NCBI RefSeq assembly: GCF_028882255.1
Contig: NZ_JARBUY010000002.1
Location: 632,342 to 696,341 of the forward strand
Direction of reading: 5' to 3'
DNA length: 64,000 nt
From: Maribacter polysaccharolyticus
Lineage (GTDB): Bacteria; Bacteroidota; Bacteroidia; Flavobacteriales; Flavobacteriaceae
Made by a program: the position numbers and the translations under genes. Below the pieces are notes generated by a model that was given only the letters and a program-made list of their open reading frames with translations, ran no database searches and was not told the DNA's origin. Positions within the stretch are counted from its first letter, which is position 1. Every line of letters starts with the position of its first letter. Below are positions 54,786 to 63,969 of the stretch, piece by piece.

Positions 54786-55568
54786 ATGGCATATGCTTAT
54801 CGTACAACCGAAAAGTTAAAACAGTTCTTTGTTGAAGTGGGGGAGTTGGCCTATTTTGCGATGCGGTATTTCAAAGAAGTATTGAAACCGCCATTGGAAT
54901 TCAAGGAGCTGTTACGACAATGTTACCATATGGGTAATAGGTCAATTATACTTGTTGGGGTAACCGGTTTCATAATAGGGTTGGTACTGACCCTTCAATC
55001 CCGCCCTACTTTAATGGAATTCGGTGCCGTTTCGTGGATGCCCAATATGGTAGGGATATCCATAGTTCGGGAAATAGGGCCGGTAATAACCGCCTTGATC
55101 TGTGCGGGACGGATTGCCTCGGGTATCGGGGCCGAATTGGGTTCTATGCGGGTAACCGAGCAGATTGATGCCATGGAGGTATCGGGTACCAATCCGTTCA
55201 AATATTTGGTGGTCACACGAATAACGGCCACTACCTTGATGCTTCCGATATTGGTCGTCTTTGGGGATACGATTGCCCTTTATGGTTCGGCCTTGGTCGA
55301 GAACCTGAAAGGGGATGTGTCTTTTCAGCTGTATTTCAATACCGTTTTCGACGCTTTGGAGTTCGGGGATTTAATACCTGCCACTGTCAAGTCTTTTTTC
55401 TTCGGATTTACGATTGGTCTGGTCGGATGTTACAAAGGGTACTATAGTAAAAAAGGAACGGCAGGGGTGGGTATTGCGGCAAATACTGCAGTAGTAACGG
55501 CTTCCCTCCTTCTTTTTGTGGTCGATTTCATCGCGGTATTCGTATCGGATATATTTTATGATCTATGA
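54786..55568 (+). CDS. mlaE: MlaE-type ABC transporter permease
   Basis: A 260-aa permease of the Mla lipid-transport family with about five hydrophobic helices. The family core GVTGFIIGLVLTLQSRPTLM, then EIGPVITALICAGRIASGIGAELGSMRVTEQIDAM, and GCYKGYYSKKGTAGVG are present. It moves phospholipids between the inner membrane and the MCE-protein complex. It overlaps mlaF by 4 nt and is followed by an MCE gene, so this is a complete three-gene set (mlaE-mlaF-mlaD). Confidence 0.95.
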   Translation: MAYAYRTTEKLKQFFVEVGELAYFAMRYFKEVLKPPLEFKELLRQCYHMGNRSIILVGVTGFIIGLVLTLQSRPTLMEFGAVSWMPNMVGISIVREIGPVITALICAGRIASGIGAELGSMRVTEQIDAMEVSGTNPFKYLVVTRITATTLMLPILVVFGDTIALYGSALVENLKGDVSFQLYFNTVFDALEFGDLIPATVKSFFFGFTIGLVGCYKGYYSKKGTAGVGIAANTAVVTASLLLFVVDFIAVFVSDIFYDL

Positions 55569-56356
55569 TGGATATGAAAGGACAATATCAAATGGTCAAG
55601 CAAGACAGCCTGCGAGGTACGGGCGAAGTGGTAATAGAGATCCGAGATTTGCGAAAAAGTTTTGGCGATAACCATGTTTTGAACGGATTTTCAATGACAC
55701 TTTATAAAGGGGAGAATCTGGTCGTCATGGGGAAGTCGGGATCGGGGAAGTCGGTGATGATCAAATGTTTGGTAGGGTTAATGCTCGCCGATAGCGGGTT
55801 TTTGGCCGTTATGGGGAAGGAAATAAAAACATTGGATCGAAAAACATTGGATGCCTTGCGATCCGATATCGGGTTTTTGTTTCAAGGGAGCGCTCTTTAT
55901 GATTCCATGACGGTTCGGGAGAATTTGGAATTTCCCTTGCGGAGGCATAAAGAAAAGTTGGGCGAAATAAAAGATACCCTGCCGTTGGTGCAAGAGGCTT
56001 TGGAAAATGTGGGATTGGCACATACGATGGATCTCATGCCCTCCGAACTTTCAGGAGGAATGAAACGGCGTGTGGCCTTGGCAAGGACCTTGATCTTAAA
56101 ACCAAAGATCATATTATATGATGAGCCGACCAGTGGGTTGGATCCCATAACCTCCAAAGAGATTATCCAACTCATGAGGAATATACAGAAAATGTACGGC
56201 ACTTCCTCGTTGATCATTACACACGATGTGGATTGTGCACGGGTAATTTCGGAACGGATGGTGCTTTTGGTAGATGGTGTGAATTATGCGGAAGGTACTT
56301 ATGAGGAACTATCCAAGTCGACCGATCCAAAAGTAGAAGCATTCTTTAAAAAGTAA
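55565..56356 (+). CDS. mlaF: MlaF-type ABC transporter ATP-binding protein
   Basis: A 263-aa ATPase. Walker A is GKSGSGKSVMIKCLVG, the signature is LSGGMKRRVALARTL, and Walker B is IILYDEPTSGLDPITSKEI, the last typical of MlaF. Its ATG overlaps the TGA of mlaE (ATGA). It would drive the MCE lipid-transport complex. Confidence 0.95.
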   Translation: MMDMKGQYQMVKQDSLRGTGEVVIEIRDLRKSFGDNHVLNGFSMTLYKGENLVVMGKSGSGKSVMIKCLVGLMLADSGFLAVMGKEIKTLDRKTLDALRSDIGFLFQGSALYDSMTVRENLEFPLRRHKEKLGEIKDTLPLVQEALENVGLAHTMDLMPSELSGGMKRRVALARTLILKPKIILYDEPTSGLDPITSKEIIQLMRNIQKMYGTSSLIITHDVDCARVISERMVLLVDGVNYAEGTYEELSKSTDPKVEAFFKK

Positions 56357-56360
56357 CGAC

Positions 56361-57344
56361 ATGGCAAAAACAACATTGGAAAACTTACGATTGGGGATTT
56401 TTGTGGTAATAGGCACCGCTTTACTGGTCGTTGCCTCCTACTTGATCGGAAATCGACAGAATATGTTCGGTAAGACCCTTACCATAAGTGCCATATTCAA
56501 TAATGCCAACGGACTCCAGCTTGGAAATAATGTACGGTTTTCAGGTATTCAAGTCGGTACGGTAAAGGCTATAGAAATGCTGAATGATACAACGATACAA
56601 GTTTATATGATTATTGACCGTAAAGTTCAGCGGCATATCAAAAAAGATGCCGTGGCAACTATCGGTTCCGATGGGCTGGTAGGCAGTATGATCCTCAATA
56701 TCCTTCCGGGGAAAGGAACCGATGCTACGATTGAAGAGGGAGATATATTAAAATCTTACAGTAGGATCGCCTCCCAGGATATGTTGAGTACATTGAACAC
56801 CACAAATGAGAACGCGGCCATTTTAACATCGAATTTGGTACATGTGACCGAAGCATTGACCAATGGTAAAGGGACCATGGGCCTGTTGTTGAACGATACG
56901 CTTATGGCAAGCGATTTAACACAGACGATCAACCATTTGAAAAATGCCAGTAGCAATGCCGATCATACCCTACGAAAATTAAATTCCTTATTGGATCGTA
57001 TCGATATGGAAAAAAGTGCGGCCGGAATTCTTTTGAACGATTCGGTAAACGGCATAAAAATACAAAACATGATCGCCAATTTGGAGCGCTCGAGTATGGA
57101 GATGGCCAAAATGACCGAAAATTTAAATTTGGTTGTCGATGATGTCAAGGAAGGGGAAGGGGTCGTCCACTATCTGGCCAATGATACGGTTCTGGTGAAT
57201 ACTTTGGACAATACCTTAAAAAATATAGAGGAAGGGTCCGTTAAATTCAATGAGAACATGGAAGCCTTGAAGCATAATTTTCTTACCAGAAGGTATTTCA
57301 GGAAATTGGAGAAAAAGGAAAAAAAACAAAACAACGAAGAATAG
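56361..57344 (+). CDS. mlaD: MCE-domain protein (MlaD type)
   Basis: A 327-aa protein with an N-terminal helix (about 10-27) and an MCE domain (about 36-115, with NNANGLQLGNNVRFSGIQVG then TVKAIEMLND). It is followed by about 200 residues of mostly alpha-helical coiled sequence. This is the substrate-binding subunit that bridges to the outer membrane. It lies 4 nt after mlaF. No MlaC or MlaB gene is adjacent, as is common in Bacteroidota. Confidence 0.93.
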   Translation: MAKTTLENLRLGIFVVIGTALLVVASYLIGNRQNMFGKTLTISAIFNNANGLQLGNNVRFSGIQVGTVKAIEMLNDTTIQVYMIIDRKVQRHIKKDAVATIGSDGLVGSMILNILPGKGTDATIEEGDILKSYSRIASQDMLSTLNTTNENAAILTSNLVHVTEALTNGKGTMGLLLNDTLMASDLTQTINHLKNASSNADHTLRKLNSLLDRIDMEKSAAGILLNDSVNGIKIQNMIANLERSSMEMAKMTENLNLVVDDVKEGEGVVHYLANDTVLVNTLDNTLKNIEEGSVKFNENMEALKHNFLTRRYFRKLEKKEKKQNNEE

Positions 57345-57385
57345 CGGATTCAATACGAATTTTAAGAACACAAAAGCACATACAA

Positions 57386-57775
57386 ATGGACTATTACTTT
57401 AATAAGACGTTTACGGAATCAACTTTTGAAAACGTCATCGAGAAAACAACGGAAGCCTTGAAGAAAGAGGGCTTTGGGATACTTACCGAAATTGATATCA
57501 AAGCTACGTTTAAGAAAAAATTGGATGTCGATTTCCCTAAGTATATGATTTTGGGTGCCTGCAATCCGGGGTTTGCCCATAAGGCCCTACAGGCCGAGAA
57601 CAAGATCGGTACCATGCTTCCCTGCAATGTTATTGTTAGGGAAACCGATAATGGGGAAATCGAGGTAGCTGCGGTTGATCCCATGGCTTCAATGATGGGG
57701 GTAGAGAATATTGCTTTAGCGGAAATCGCGGAGGAAGTAAGGAGTAAGCTGAAGAAAGCGGTCGATAGCCTTTGA
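57386..57775 (+). CDS. DUF302 domain protein
   Basis: A 129-aa cytoplasmic protein of the DUF302 family (FENVIEKTTEALKKEGFGIL, with TEIDIKATFKKKLDV and ILGACNPGFAHKALQAENKI). Family members are alpha/beta domains of unknown function often next to thioredoxin or redox genes. It begins 41 nt after mlaD and may be a separate transcript or an add-on to the operon. Confidence 0.9.
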   Translation: MDYYFNKTFTESTFENVIEKTTEALKKEGFGILTEIDIKATFKKKLDVDFPKYMILGACNPGFAHKALQAENKIGTMLPCNVIVRETDNGEIEVAAVDPMASMMGVENIALAEIAEEVRSKLKKAVDSL

Positions 57776-57890
57776 TTTTTTGTTCCCGATAGGATATTGG
57801 TTCAGGATTCCTGTAGGCCTGATGCAGATCATTACACATTTTGACCATACGATGTATTTTTAGTATTCGTCGAAATCAACGATACACTGC

Positions 57891-58502
57891 ATGGAAACCT
57901 TACAACAAGATGGGTTGATATCCTTGGATATCCATTTGCCGATTTGGGAACGCTTCTTTACGATTGCGCCCTTGGTGGTTATCGGGACCAAAGAGGGAAA
58001 TGGGTATGATCTTGCCCCAAAGCACATGGTCACCCCTTTGGGGTTCAAGAATTATTTTGGGTTTGTTTGTACACCACGTCATGGTACGTACCAAAATATA
58101 AGGCGTGAGAAAGAATTTACAGTAAGCTTTCCGAAACCGGAACAGATCATCACCACTTCTTTAAGTGCTGCCCCGCGTAATGAACAAATTTCGAAATCAA
58201 AGGGGGTTATTGCTTCCTTGCCCATTGCAAAGGCCATTACGATGGATGCCCCTTTGATTAAAGACGCCTATCTATATTTTGAATGTTCCCTGTATAGGTT
58301 CATAGACGGATTCGATGATTACAGTCTTATTACAGGTGCCATAGATGCCGCCCATGTTCATAAGGATTATTTAAGGGTTTCCGATGGGGATGAGCAAGAG
58401 CAACTAAATAGAAATCCGTTATTGGCCTATATTGCACAAGGGCGTTTTGCCGAGATTAAAGCGTCCTATAATTTTCCATTCCCAAAAGGCTTTAAAATAT
58501 GA
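57891..58502 (+). CDS. Flavin reductase-like FMN-binding domain protein
   Basis: A 203-aa protein of the flavin reductase split-barrel family. Family marks include GNGYDLAPKHMVTPLGFKNY, HGTYQNIRREKEFTVSFPKP and the later LYFECSLYRFIDGF. Without a partner monooxygenase gene nearby it may be a stand-alone FMN-binding enzyme. It overlaps the start of the M20 peptidase gene by 4 nt, so the two are coupled. Confidence 0.87.
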   Translation: METLQQDGLISLDIHLPIWERFFTIAPLVVIGTKEGNGYDLAPKHMVTPLGFKNYFGFVCTPRHGTYQNIRREKEFTVSFPKPEQIITTSLSAAPRNEQISKSKGVIASLPIAKAITMDAPLIKDAYLYFECSLYRFIDGFDDYSLITGAIDAAHVHKDYLRVSDGDEQEQLNRNPLLAYIAQGRFAEIKASYNFPFPKGFKI

Positions 58503-59671
58503 TTGCTGAGGGGGCACATATTGCAGGGAGTATCTTGGATCATCTCCAAAATAATAAAAATGGGATGATCGATTTTCTTGAAAAAATGGTATCCATGGAA
58601 TCCCCTTCCAAAGATATGCCTTCCCAGACCGTGGTGTTGGACTTTCTTGGGGATGCCTTGCGCGATTTGGATTTTTATGTGCTTCCGATACCTGGGAAGC
58701 ATACCGGGGGATATCTCTATGCCCGCCCCAATGATAGGGACAAGACCAAGCCTTTACAACTGTTATTGGGTCATTGTGATACCGTATGGGATAAGGAAAC
58801 CTTGAAAACCATGCCGATTACCCAATCCGAGGGTAAGATGACAGGTCCGGGTATATACGATATGAAGGCCGGTCTTACCCAAATGGTCTTTGCCTTGAAA
58901 ACGATCAAGGAATCGTCACTTTCCATGCCATTGTCACCCGTGATACTGATAAATACGGATGAGGAAATTGGAAGTAAGGAATCCACGGCAGCTATCAAAC
59001 GGCTTGCAAAAATCGCAGTTAGGACCTTTGTCATGGAGCCGCCTTTGGGTCTCGAAGGAAAACTTAAAACAGCCAGAAAAGGCTTGGGCCGTTTTACCAT
59101 TACCGTAAAGGGTAAGGCCGCCCATGCGGGATTGGATCCGGGTAAAGGAGTAAACGCGATTGTGGAACTTTCCCATCAAGTACAGGCACTCTATGCCATG
59201 AACGATTTAGATAAGGGCATAACCGTGAATGTCGGTACCATTCAAGGGGGTATCTCCCCCAACGTCGTGGCACCGGAAAGTAAAGCAGTGGTTGATGTAA
59301 GGGTTTTGGATAATGAAGATGGAAAAAGAATCACAGAGAAGATCTATGCACTTCAACCAACCATTCCGAATGTTGAGGTACATGTTGAAGGTGGGATGGG
59401 GCGCCCGCCCATGCAACGTACACCAAGGAATCAAAAATTATGGAAGTTGGCAAAATCAAAGGCGCTTCTTTTGGGATTGGAGCTACAGGAGGCAACGGCA
59501 GGTGGGGGGTCTGATGGCAATACGACCAGTATGTATACCGCTACCTTGGATGGACTGGGGACAACCGGTGATGGTGCACATGCGGTTCATGAGTTTATTT
59601 ATCTGGATCAATTATTGCAAAGAACGGCCTTGTTGGCCCTATTGATCATTTCAAATGAAAAAGACACCTAA
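58499..59671 (+). CDS. M20 family metallopeptidase (carboxypeptidase G2-like)
   Basis: A 390-aa zinc peptidase. The metal ligands are His and Asp of LGHCDTVWD and GIYDMKAGL, Glu in NTDEEIGS, the ligand region VMEPPLG, and the final His in GAHAVHE. The dimerisation lid is GLGRFTITVKGKAAHAGLDP. It has no signal peptide. Members hydrolyse N-acyl amino acids or C-terminal glutamate. It is coupled to the flavin reductase gene and 3 nt before the DUF1611 gene, so the three form one unit. Confidence 0.92.
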   Translation: MIAEGAHIAGSILDHLQNNKNGMIDFLEKMVSMESPSKDMPSQTVVLDFLGDALRDLDFYVLPIPGKHTGGYLYARPNDRDKTKPLQLLLGHCDTVWDKETLKTMPITQSEGKMTGPGIYDMKAGLTQMVFALKTIKESSLSMPLSPVILINTDEEIGSKESTAAIKRLAKIAVRTFVMEPPLGLEGKLKTARKGLGRFTITVKGKAAHAGLDPGKGVNAIVELSHQVQALYAMNDLDKGITVNVGTIQGGISPNVVAPESKAVVDVRVLDNEDGKRITEKIYALQPTIPNVEVHVEGGMGRPPMQRTPRNQKLWKLAKSKALLLGLELQEATAGGGSDGNTTSMYTATLDGLGTTGDGAHAVHEFIYLDQLLQRTALLALLIISNEKDT

Positions 59672-59674
59672 GGT

Positions 59675-60697
59675 ATGAACAGCCATAAGTACATATTCAC
59701 TTCCTTGACCCGGATTACCGATTTGGCAGAACGGACATTCGATTTAAAGAAAATGGATTTTGGCCAATGGGCAACAGGGGATTATGTGGTTACCGAAATT
59801 GTAGATCCCGGTAGCAACACTTTGTTGCTGGAACTTCCCAATGGTCGCATGCGTGGGGTTATCGGTGGGGAGATGGTCATTGGGGCCCTGGGCGAACGTT
59901 TTGCAACCTTAGAGGCTACCGGTACCTGGAAGAAGGTGGGTGAGGACCTAAAAATGAATGTGTTGACCGGAGCTGGACTTTTGGGTAAACTTACTTCAAA
60001 ATCGGCATTCATCCCGAATATGATGGAGGTGTTATACAAAGGCCATGTGGTAAGGAATGATAGTAAACTTACGATGCAGGGGTTTATAGAACCCATTGTG
60101 GATATTCCTTTCAATACCCCTGTGGTATTGTTTGTAGGTACATCAATGTCTGCGGGTAAGACCACTTCGGCACGTATTGTAACCAATTTGTTCAAGTTGG
60201 CAGGATATAAGGTCGTAGGGGCCAAATTGACCGGAGCCGGCCGGTATAAGGATATTTTGGCCATAAAGGATGTTGGGGCCGATGTGGTGATGGATTTTGT
60301 GGATGCCGGACTCCCTTCGTCTATCTATCCCAAGGAAAAATATAAGGAAATATTAAAGCATTTGCTCAGTCGAATAGCGCTTCAAAAAGCGGATGTGGCC
60401 ATCATTGAGATCGGGGCATCCCCTTTGGAACCCTATAATGGTGATTGTGCCATTGAAGCCATTCGGGATCATGTGAGATGTACGATACTGGCAGCATCCG
60501 ACCCTTATGCGGTTTACGGACTGATGAAGGCTTTTGATATTGTTCCGGATATCGTAACGGGTATTGCATCCAATACCTTGGCGGGTATTGAAATGGTGGA
60601 AAAACTGTGTAAGGTGAAAGCATTGAATTTAATAGATGCGTCAACGACCGGGGCATTGAAAAATCTACTCTCCAAAAAGACGGGATTACCGTTGTGA
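59675..60697 (+). CDS. DUF1611 P-loop protein
   Basis: A 340-aa protein with a beta-rich N-terminal domain (to about 150) and a P-loop NTPase domain. Walker A is GTSMSAGKTT, and later motifs are GAKLTGAGRYKDILAIKD and IIEIGASPLEPYNGDCAI. This is the DUF1611 family; one branch, DgcN, acts in D-glutamate breakdown, where it works with a DgcA epimerase, but no such partner is here. The M20 peptidase neighbour could supply or process an N-acyl amino acid. The exact reaction is unknown. Confidence 0.8.
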   Translation: MNSHKYIFTSLTRITDLAERTFDLKKMDFGQWATGDYVVTEIVDPGSNTLLLELPNGRMRGVIGGEMVIGALGERFATLEATGTWKKVGEDLKMNVLTGAGLLGKLTSKSAFIPNMMEVLYKGHVVRNDSKLTMQGFIEPIVDIPFNTPVVLFVGTSMSAGKTTSARIVTNLFKLAGYKVVGAKLTGAGRYKDILAIKDVGADVVMDFVDAGLPSSIYPKEKYKEILKHLLSRIALQKADVAIIEIGASPLEPYNGDCAIEAIRDHVRCTILAASDPYAVYGLMKAFDIVPDIVTGIASNTLAGIEMVEKLCKVKALNLIDASTTGALKNLLSKKTGLPL

Positions 60698-60789
60698 GCT
60701 TCAGGGGGAAGACCTTATGTTTCATAGGGTGATCGAGTTTGATTTTGTTGCGTATAATGTATTGTGATTATTAACTTAAAACTGAAAAC

Positions 60790-61548
60790 ATGAATCCAAT
60801 TTTTCTATTTACGACTGTCCTCGGTCTTTTTCTTTTGGCCGGAATACGTATAATATTCGAATATAAAAGAGCTTTGAAATTCCGGTTCGGGAAGTATGTC
60901 AAAACCCTACAACCTGGTTTCAGATGGGTTATCCCGCTTGTAGAGACCATTCAGGTGGTCGATATACGGGTAATTACCATCAATATCATCTCCCAAGAGG
61001 TTATGACCGAGGACAATGTGCCTTGTAGCATTGACGGAGTGGTCTTTTTTAAGATCGATAATCCGGAAAAGGCCGTTCTCGAAGTCGAGGAGTATAACTT
61101 TGCCATTACCCAACTCGCCCAAGCCGCCTTACGTGATGTCTGCGGGAAAGTGGAGCTGGATACCATTCTGTCCAAAAGGGAAGAAATGGGAAAAAACATC
61201 AAAGCGATAGTTGAGAACGAGACCCATCATTGGGGGATCGAAATAATCGATGTAAAGATCAAGGATATCCAACTTCCTGAAAATATGAGGCGTATGATGG
61301 CCAATCAGGCCGAGGCTGAGCGATCAAGAAGGGCACGGGTCATTTTGGCGGAAGCCGAAAACCAAGCGGCAGCAAAACTTCTTGAGGCCGGCCTACAGAT
61401 CGATAAATCACCATCGGCCATAAAACTGAGGTTGTACCAAACCCTATCGAATATAGCGGCGGAAAAGAATTCGACCATTTTATTCCCATTTCCCGAAGAA
61501 GTTTTACCTAGGAAAAATAAAAAGGAAAATAAAAAGGGAAAATCATAA
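60790..61548 (+). CDS. Slipin/SPFH domain (stomatin-like) protein
   Basis: A 252-aa protein with an N-terminal helix (about 3-20) and a Band 7/SPFH domain. The core is RFGKYVKTLQPGFRWVIPLV, then DIRVITINIISQEVMTEDNV and the helical tail with EAERSRRARVILAEAENQAA. It forms oligomeric membrane scaffolds. There is no NfeD gene beside it. It is 92 nt after the DUF1611 gene and its relation to the cluster is unclear. A hairpin (CCCAAAG, CGTTTT, CTTTGGG, 61559-61578) follows the stop. Confidence 0.92.
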   Translation: MNPIFLFTTVLGLFLLAGIRIIFEYKRALKFRFGKYVKTLQPGFRWVIPLVETIQVVDIRVITINIISQEVMTEDNVPCSIDGVVFFKIDNPEKAVLEVEEYNFAITQLAQAALRDVCGKVELDTILSKREEMGKNIKAIVENETHHWGIEIIDVKIKDIQLPENMRRMMANQAEAERSRRARVILAEAENQAAAKLLEAGLQIDKSPSAIKLRLYQTLSNIAAEKNSTILFPFPEEVLPRKNKKENKKGKS

Positions 61549-61641
61549 AGGGGGCAAGCCCAAAGCGTTTTCTTTGGGTACATCATGTCAGCTGAAGTCC
61601 AAGGTTCATCATTTGCATACTTCCCTTGGTAAGGGTGAACC

Positions 61642-62151
61642 TTATTTTTGAACATTTATTGATAACGTGGCTCCCTTTTCATCTCCCATGAGCATCACGA
61701 CCAAGTTGTCCTTTTCTGCAGCAAAATGGATGCCTCGGCCTGCCTTGGTTGTAAAGTTTATATTGAAATTTTCGTCTTCCAATTGCTTTTTGTAATCTTC
61801 GAAGGCCTCTTGGGACACCTCCTCGAATATAACCACCCAATTGTTGCCATCGGTCATTTCCTGGATATTTACCATGACGATCTTACCTTCAGTGAATTCA
61901 GGGATTTCATCGGGTATTTCACTGGGCCAATCGTGTTGGGTCGCGTCTGTCGTAAAGGTACCCTCTTCGGTTTTGATCACCACTTTTTCATCGTCGATAT
62001 CCACCTCCGCATTGTCGCCTATGGATTGCTCGATTAATTTTTCCTGGGTTTTTTCCACTGCTTTTTTACAAGAATGGTTCAATCCAAAAATCGTAAGAAA
62101 GGCGAATAGCGTGATGAGGGGTTTCGTTGCATTTACATATAAATTTTTCAT
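61642..62151 (-). CDS. Lipoprotein of unknown function
   Basis: A 169-aa lipoprotein (signal ends FGLNHSCKK, Cys28). The mature part is acidic with strands such as TEEGTFTTDATQHDW, and a C-terminal segment rich in alpha/beta alternation (NNWVVIFEEVSQEAFEDYKK). No conserved domain is recognised. It looks like a small envelope protein with a beta-sandwich or alpha/beta core. It is convergent with the slipin gene. Confidence 0.75.
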   Translation of the reverse strand: MKNLYVNATKPLITLFAFLTIFGLNHSCKKAVEKTQEKLIEQSIGDNAEVDIDDEKVVIKTEEGTFTTDATQHDWPSEIPDEIPEFTEGKIVMVNIQEMTDGNNWVVIFEEVSQEAFEDYKKQLEDENFNINFTTKAGRGIHFAAEKDNLVVMLMGDEKGATLSINVQK

Positions 62152-62259
62152 CGTATTATCTTTAAAATTAGTGTCAGGGTGTATCCTTTTAAAATTTCGA
62201 TTCGTGTAGGCGTTTTGGTTTCAATTTGTTCATCATGTGACTTTAGGGGCGGTCATCGT

Positions 62260-62775
62260 TTAATTCAACTTCGCAAACAATACCATATAATTATGTCCGG
62301 CTTCCTTCGCACATTTTGGACAATAGGCATAGTGCACATAGTAATCGTTGACCTTTATGCCCGATTCGACGAATTTGTTGTCCATTTGTTTGATGAATTT
62401 TGGAAGCTCTTTGTAGTCGACCTCGAATACCTTACCCATGAATGTACCGGTCAGGGAGGTGTTTTGGGCATCGGGAACTACATCGGTGACCGACAAATAG
62501 AGTTCTGTTCTAAACGGATTCGGGTCTGTGAACAACAATAGAATTTCCTTCTTCTCAGGATGTAGCCTATGCGCATCTTCGGCCATCTTCATCATTTGTG
62601 TTATTTTCTTATCTAACATGGGGGTAAATGGGATATGGAACAGGGTAGGGACCGATGCCTTTATAAATTTCTTGTTGTTCCAGTGGTGCGTTTTTCCATC
62701 CCATTTTTCCGGATGGAAAAGAGGGCAACATTCTTTGGTAAGTTGTGTAGTGTCTTGGTCGATTATTGTTTCCAT
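62260..62775 (-). CDS. Uncharacterised protein annotated as hydrolase-like in relatives
   Basis: A 171-aa cytoplasmic protein (start METIIDQDTTQLTKECCPLF, then HPEKWDGKTHHWNNKKFI). It has a CC motif near the front and a CPKCAKEAG pair near the end, suggesting a zinc or thiol site. I know related flavobacterial sequences with the same start but no experimental role. An upstream in-frame ATG at 62886 would add 37 residues with no family look, so 62775 is chosen. Neighbours give no clue. Confidence 0.7.
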   Translation of the reverse strand: METIIDQDTTQLTKECCPLFHPEKWDGKTHHWNNKKFIKASVPTLFHIPFTPMLDKKITQMMKMAEDAHRLHPEKKEILLLFTDPNPFRTELYLSVTDVVPDAQNTSLTGTFMGKVFEVDYKELPKFIKQMDNKFVESGIKVNDYYVHYAYCPKCAKEAGHNYMVLFAKLN

Positions 62776-63043
62776 GATTCCATTTTCCTTTGTTTTTTCG
62801 GAAATTCCTTTATACGGATTTTTAGGGTCTTTTTTTTGTATAAAGGGCAACTTGACCCTTAGGGCGTATTCCATTGATCCGTGCATAAGGGTTTCATCGG
62901 GCAGCTTATGAAATAAGACCGGTTATCCCGAAATACATCCATATCCCCTTGTAAAACAAAACTATTCCTGCTTGGTTGTTTTTGCAATGATGTAAGTCAT
63001 TGGGGTTGGGACAAGGAGAAGGGAATGGAGCTTTGGATCACGG

Positions 63044-63190
63044 TCAAAAAACAATTTCAGCGTGTAGTTTTTTTCCGATTTCCTTAAGCGGGGGACCCAA
63101 GACAAATCGATCTTTATCGGAGTAATCGTTCAGAGCTGGGTGTACCTTCCGTTCTTTAAAGAGCCCAAGAATCTTAGATGGAATTTCCAT
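63044..63190 (-). CDS. Possible small gene or remnant downstream of the SDR gene
   Basis: A 48-aa frame beginning MEIPSKILGLFKERKVHPAL, then NDYSDKDRFVLGPPLKEIGK and a stop. The composition looks like a normal soluble protein and it starts 18 nt after the SDR stop on the same strand. No family is recognised and it is shorter than most domains, so it may be a truncated gene. Confidence 0.35.
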   Translation of the reverse strand: MEIPSKILGLFKERKVHPALNDYSDKDRFVLGPPLKEIGKKLHAEIVF

Positions 63191-63207
63191 TGAAAGTTGG
63201 CGATGGA

Positions 63208-63969
63208 TCAAGAGGTTATCATGCCCCCATCGATGACGTAGGTGCTACCGGTAATGAACTTGCTCTCATTTGAAGCAAGGAATAATACCAAATCGGCAAT
63301 TTCTTCCACCTCGGCATAGCGGCCAAAGGGTACGCCTGCCTCAAAACCTTTTTTTGCTTTTTGGGCATTGTCGGGTGAAATTTCCTTTTCTATGGAGCGC
63401 ATCATTCTCGTATTGACGGGTCCTGGGTGTATGGTGTTTACCCGAATATTCCTTACTGCAGATTCCAGGGCGGCGACACGCATGATGCCAATGACCCCAT
63501 GTTTACTGGTCGTATAGGCACCCAAGCCCGAAAAACCCTTTAAACCTGCAACGGAAGAGGTGATGATCACACTGCCACCTTCACTCATTCTGGGAATGGC
63601 ATATTTACATCCTAACCAAACCCCTTTTAGGTTGATGGCGATCACGGAATCGAACATTTCTTCGGGATAATCCGCTATGGGTCTAAAAGGCCCTTCAATA
63701 CCTGCATTGGCAAACAGCACATCGATCTTTCCAAAGCGATCCATGGTTTGCTGAATGTAGCGTATGGTATCTGCCGATTTTGATACATCGGCAACGGCAT
63801 ACGCTACATTTTCGCTATTCAAATCGGTTACGGCTTTTCTTAAGGTGCTTTCGGTACGGCCTACAAGCATTACCTTGGCCCCTTCCTTTAAAAACGATCG
63901 GCATGTGGCAAGCCCTATTCCACCCGCACCACCGGTGATAATGGCAACCTTGTTTTTTAGTCGTTCCAT
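63208..63969 (-). CDS. Short-chain dehydrogenase/reductase
   Basis: A 253-aa SDR. The cofactor motif is TGGAGGIGLA, the NAG motif is FANAGIEG, the catalytic Ser is in IITSSVAGLKG and the Tyr-Lys pair in AYTTSKHGVIG. The C-terminal FITGSTYVIDGG is typical of the classical family. The acidic Asp or basic Arg that would discriminate NAD from NADP is GRTEST at the end of strand 2, and the Arg favours NADP. The substrate is unknown. Confidence 0.92.
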   Translation of the reverse strand: MERLKNKVAIITGGAGGIGLATCRSFLKEGAKVMLVGRTESTLRKAVTDLNSENVAYAVADVSKSADTIRYIQQTMDRFGKIDVLFANAGIEGPFRPIADYPEEMFDSVIAINLKGVWLGCKYAIPRMSEGGSVIITSSVAGLKGFSGLGAYTTSKHGVIGIMRVAALESAVRNIRVNTIHPGPVNTRMMRSIEKEISPDNAQKAKKGFEAGVPFGRYAEVEEIADLVLFLASNESKFITGSTYVIDGGMITS

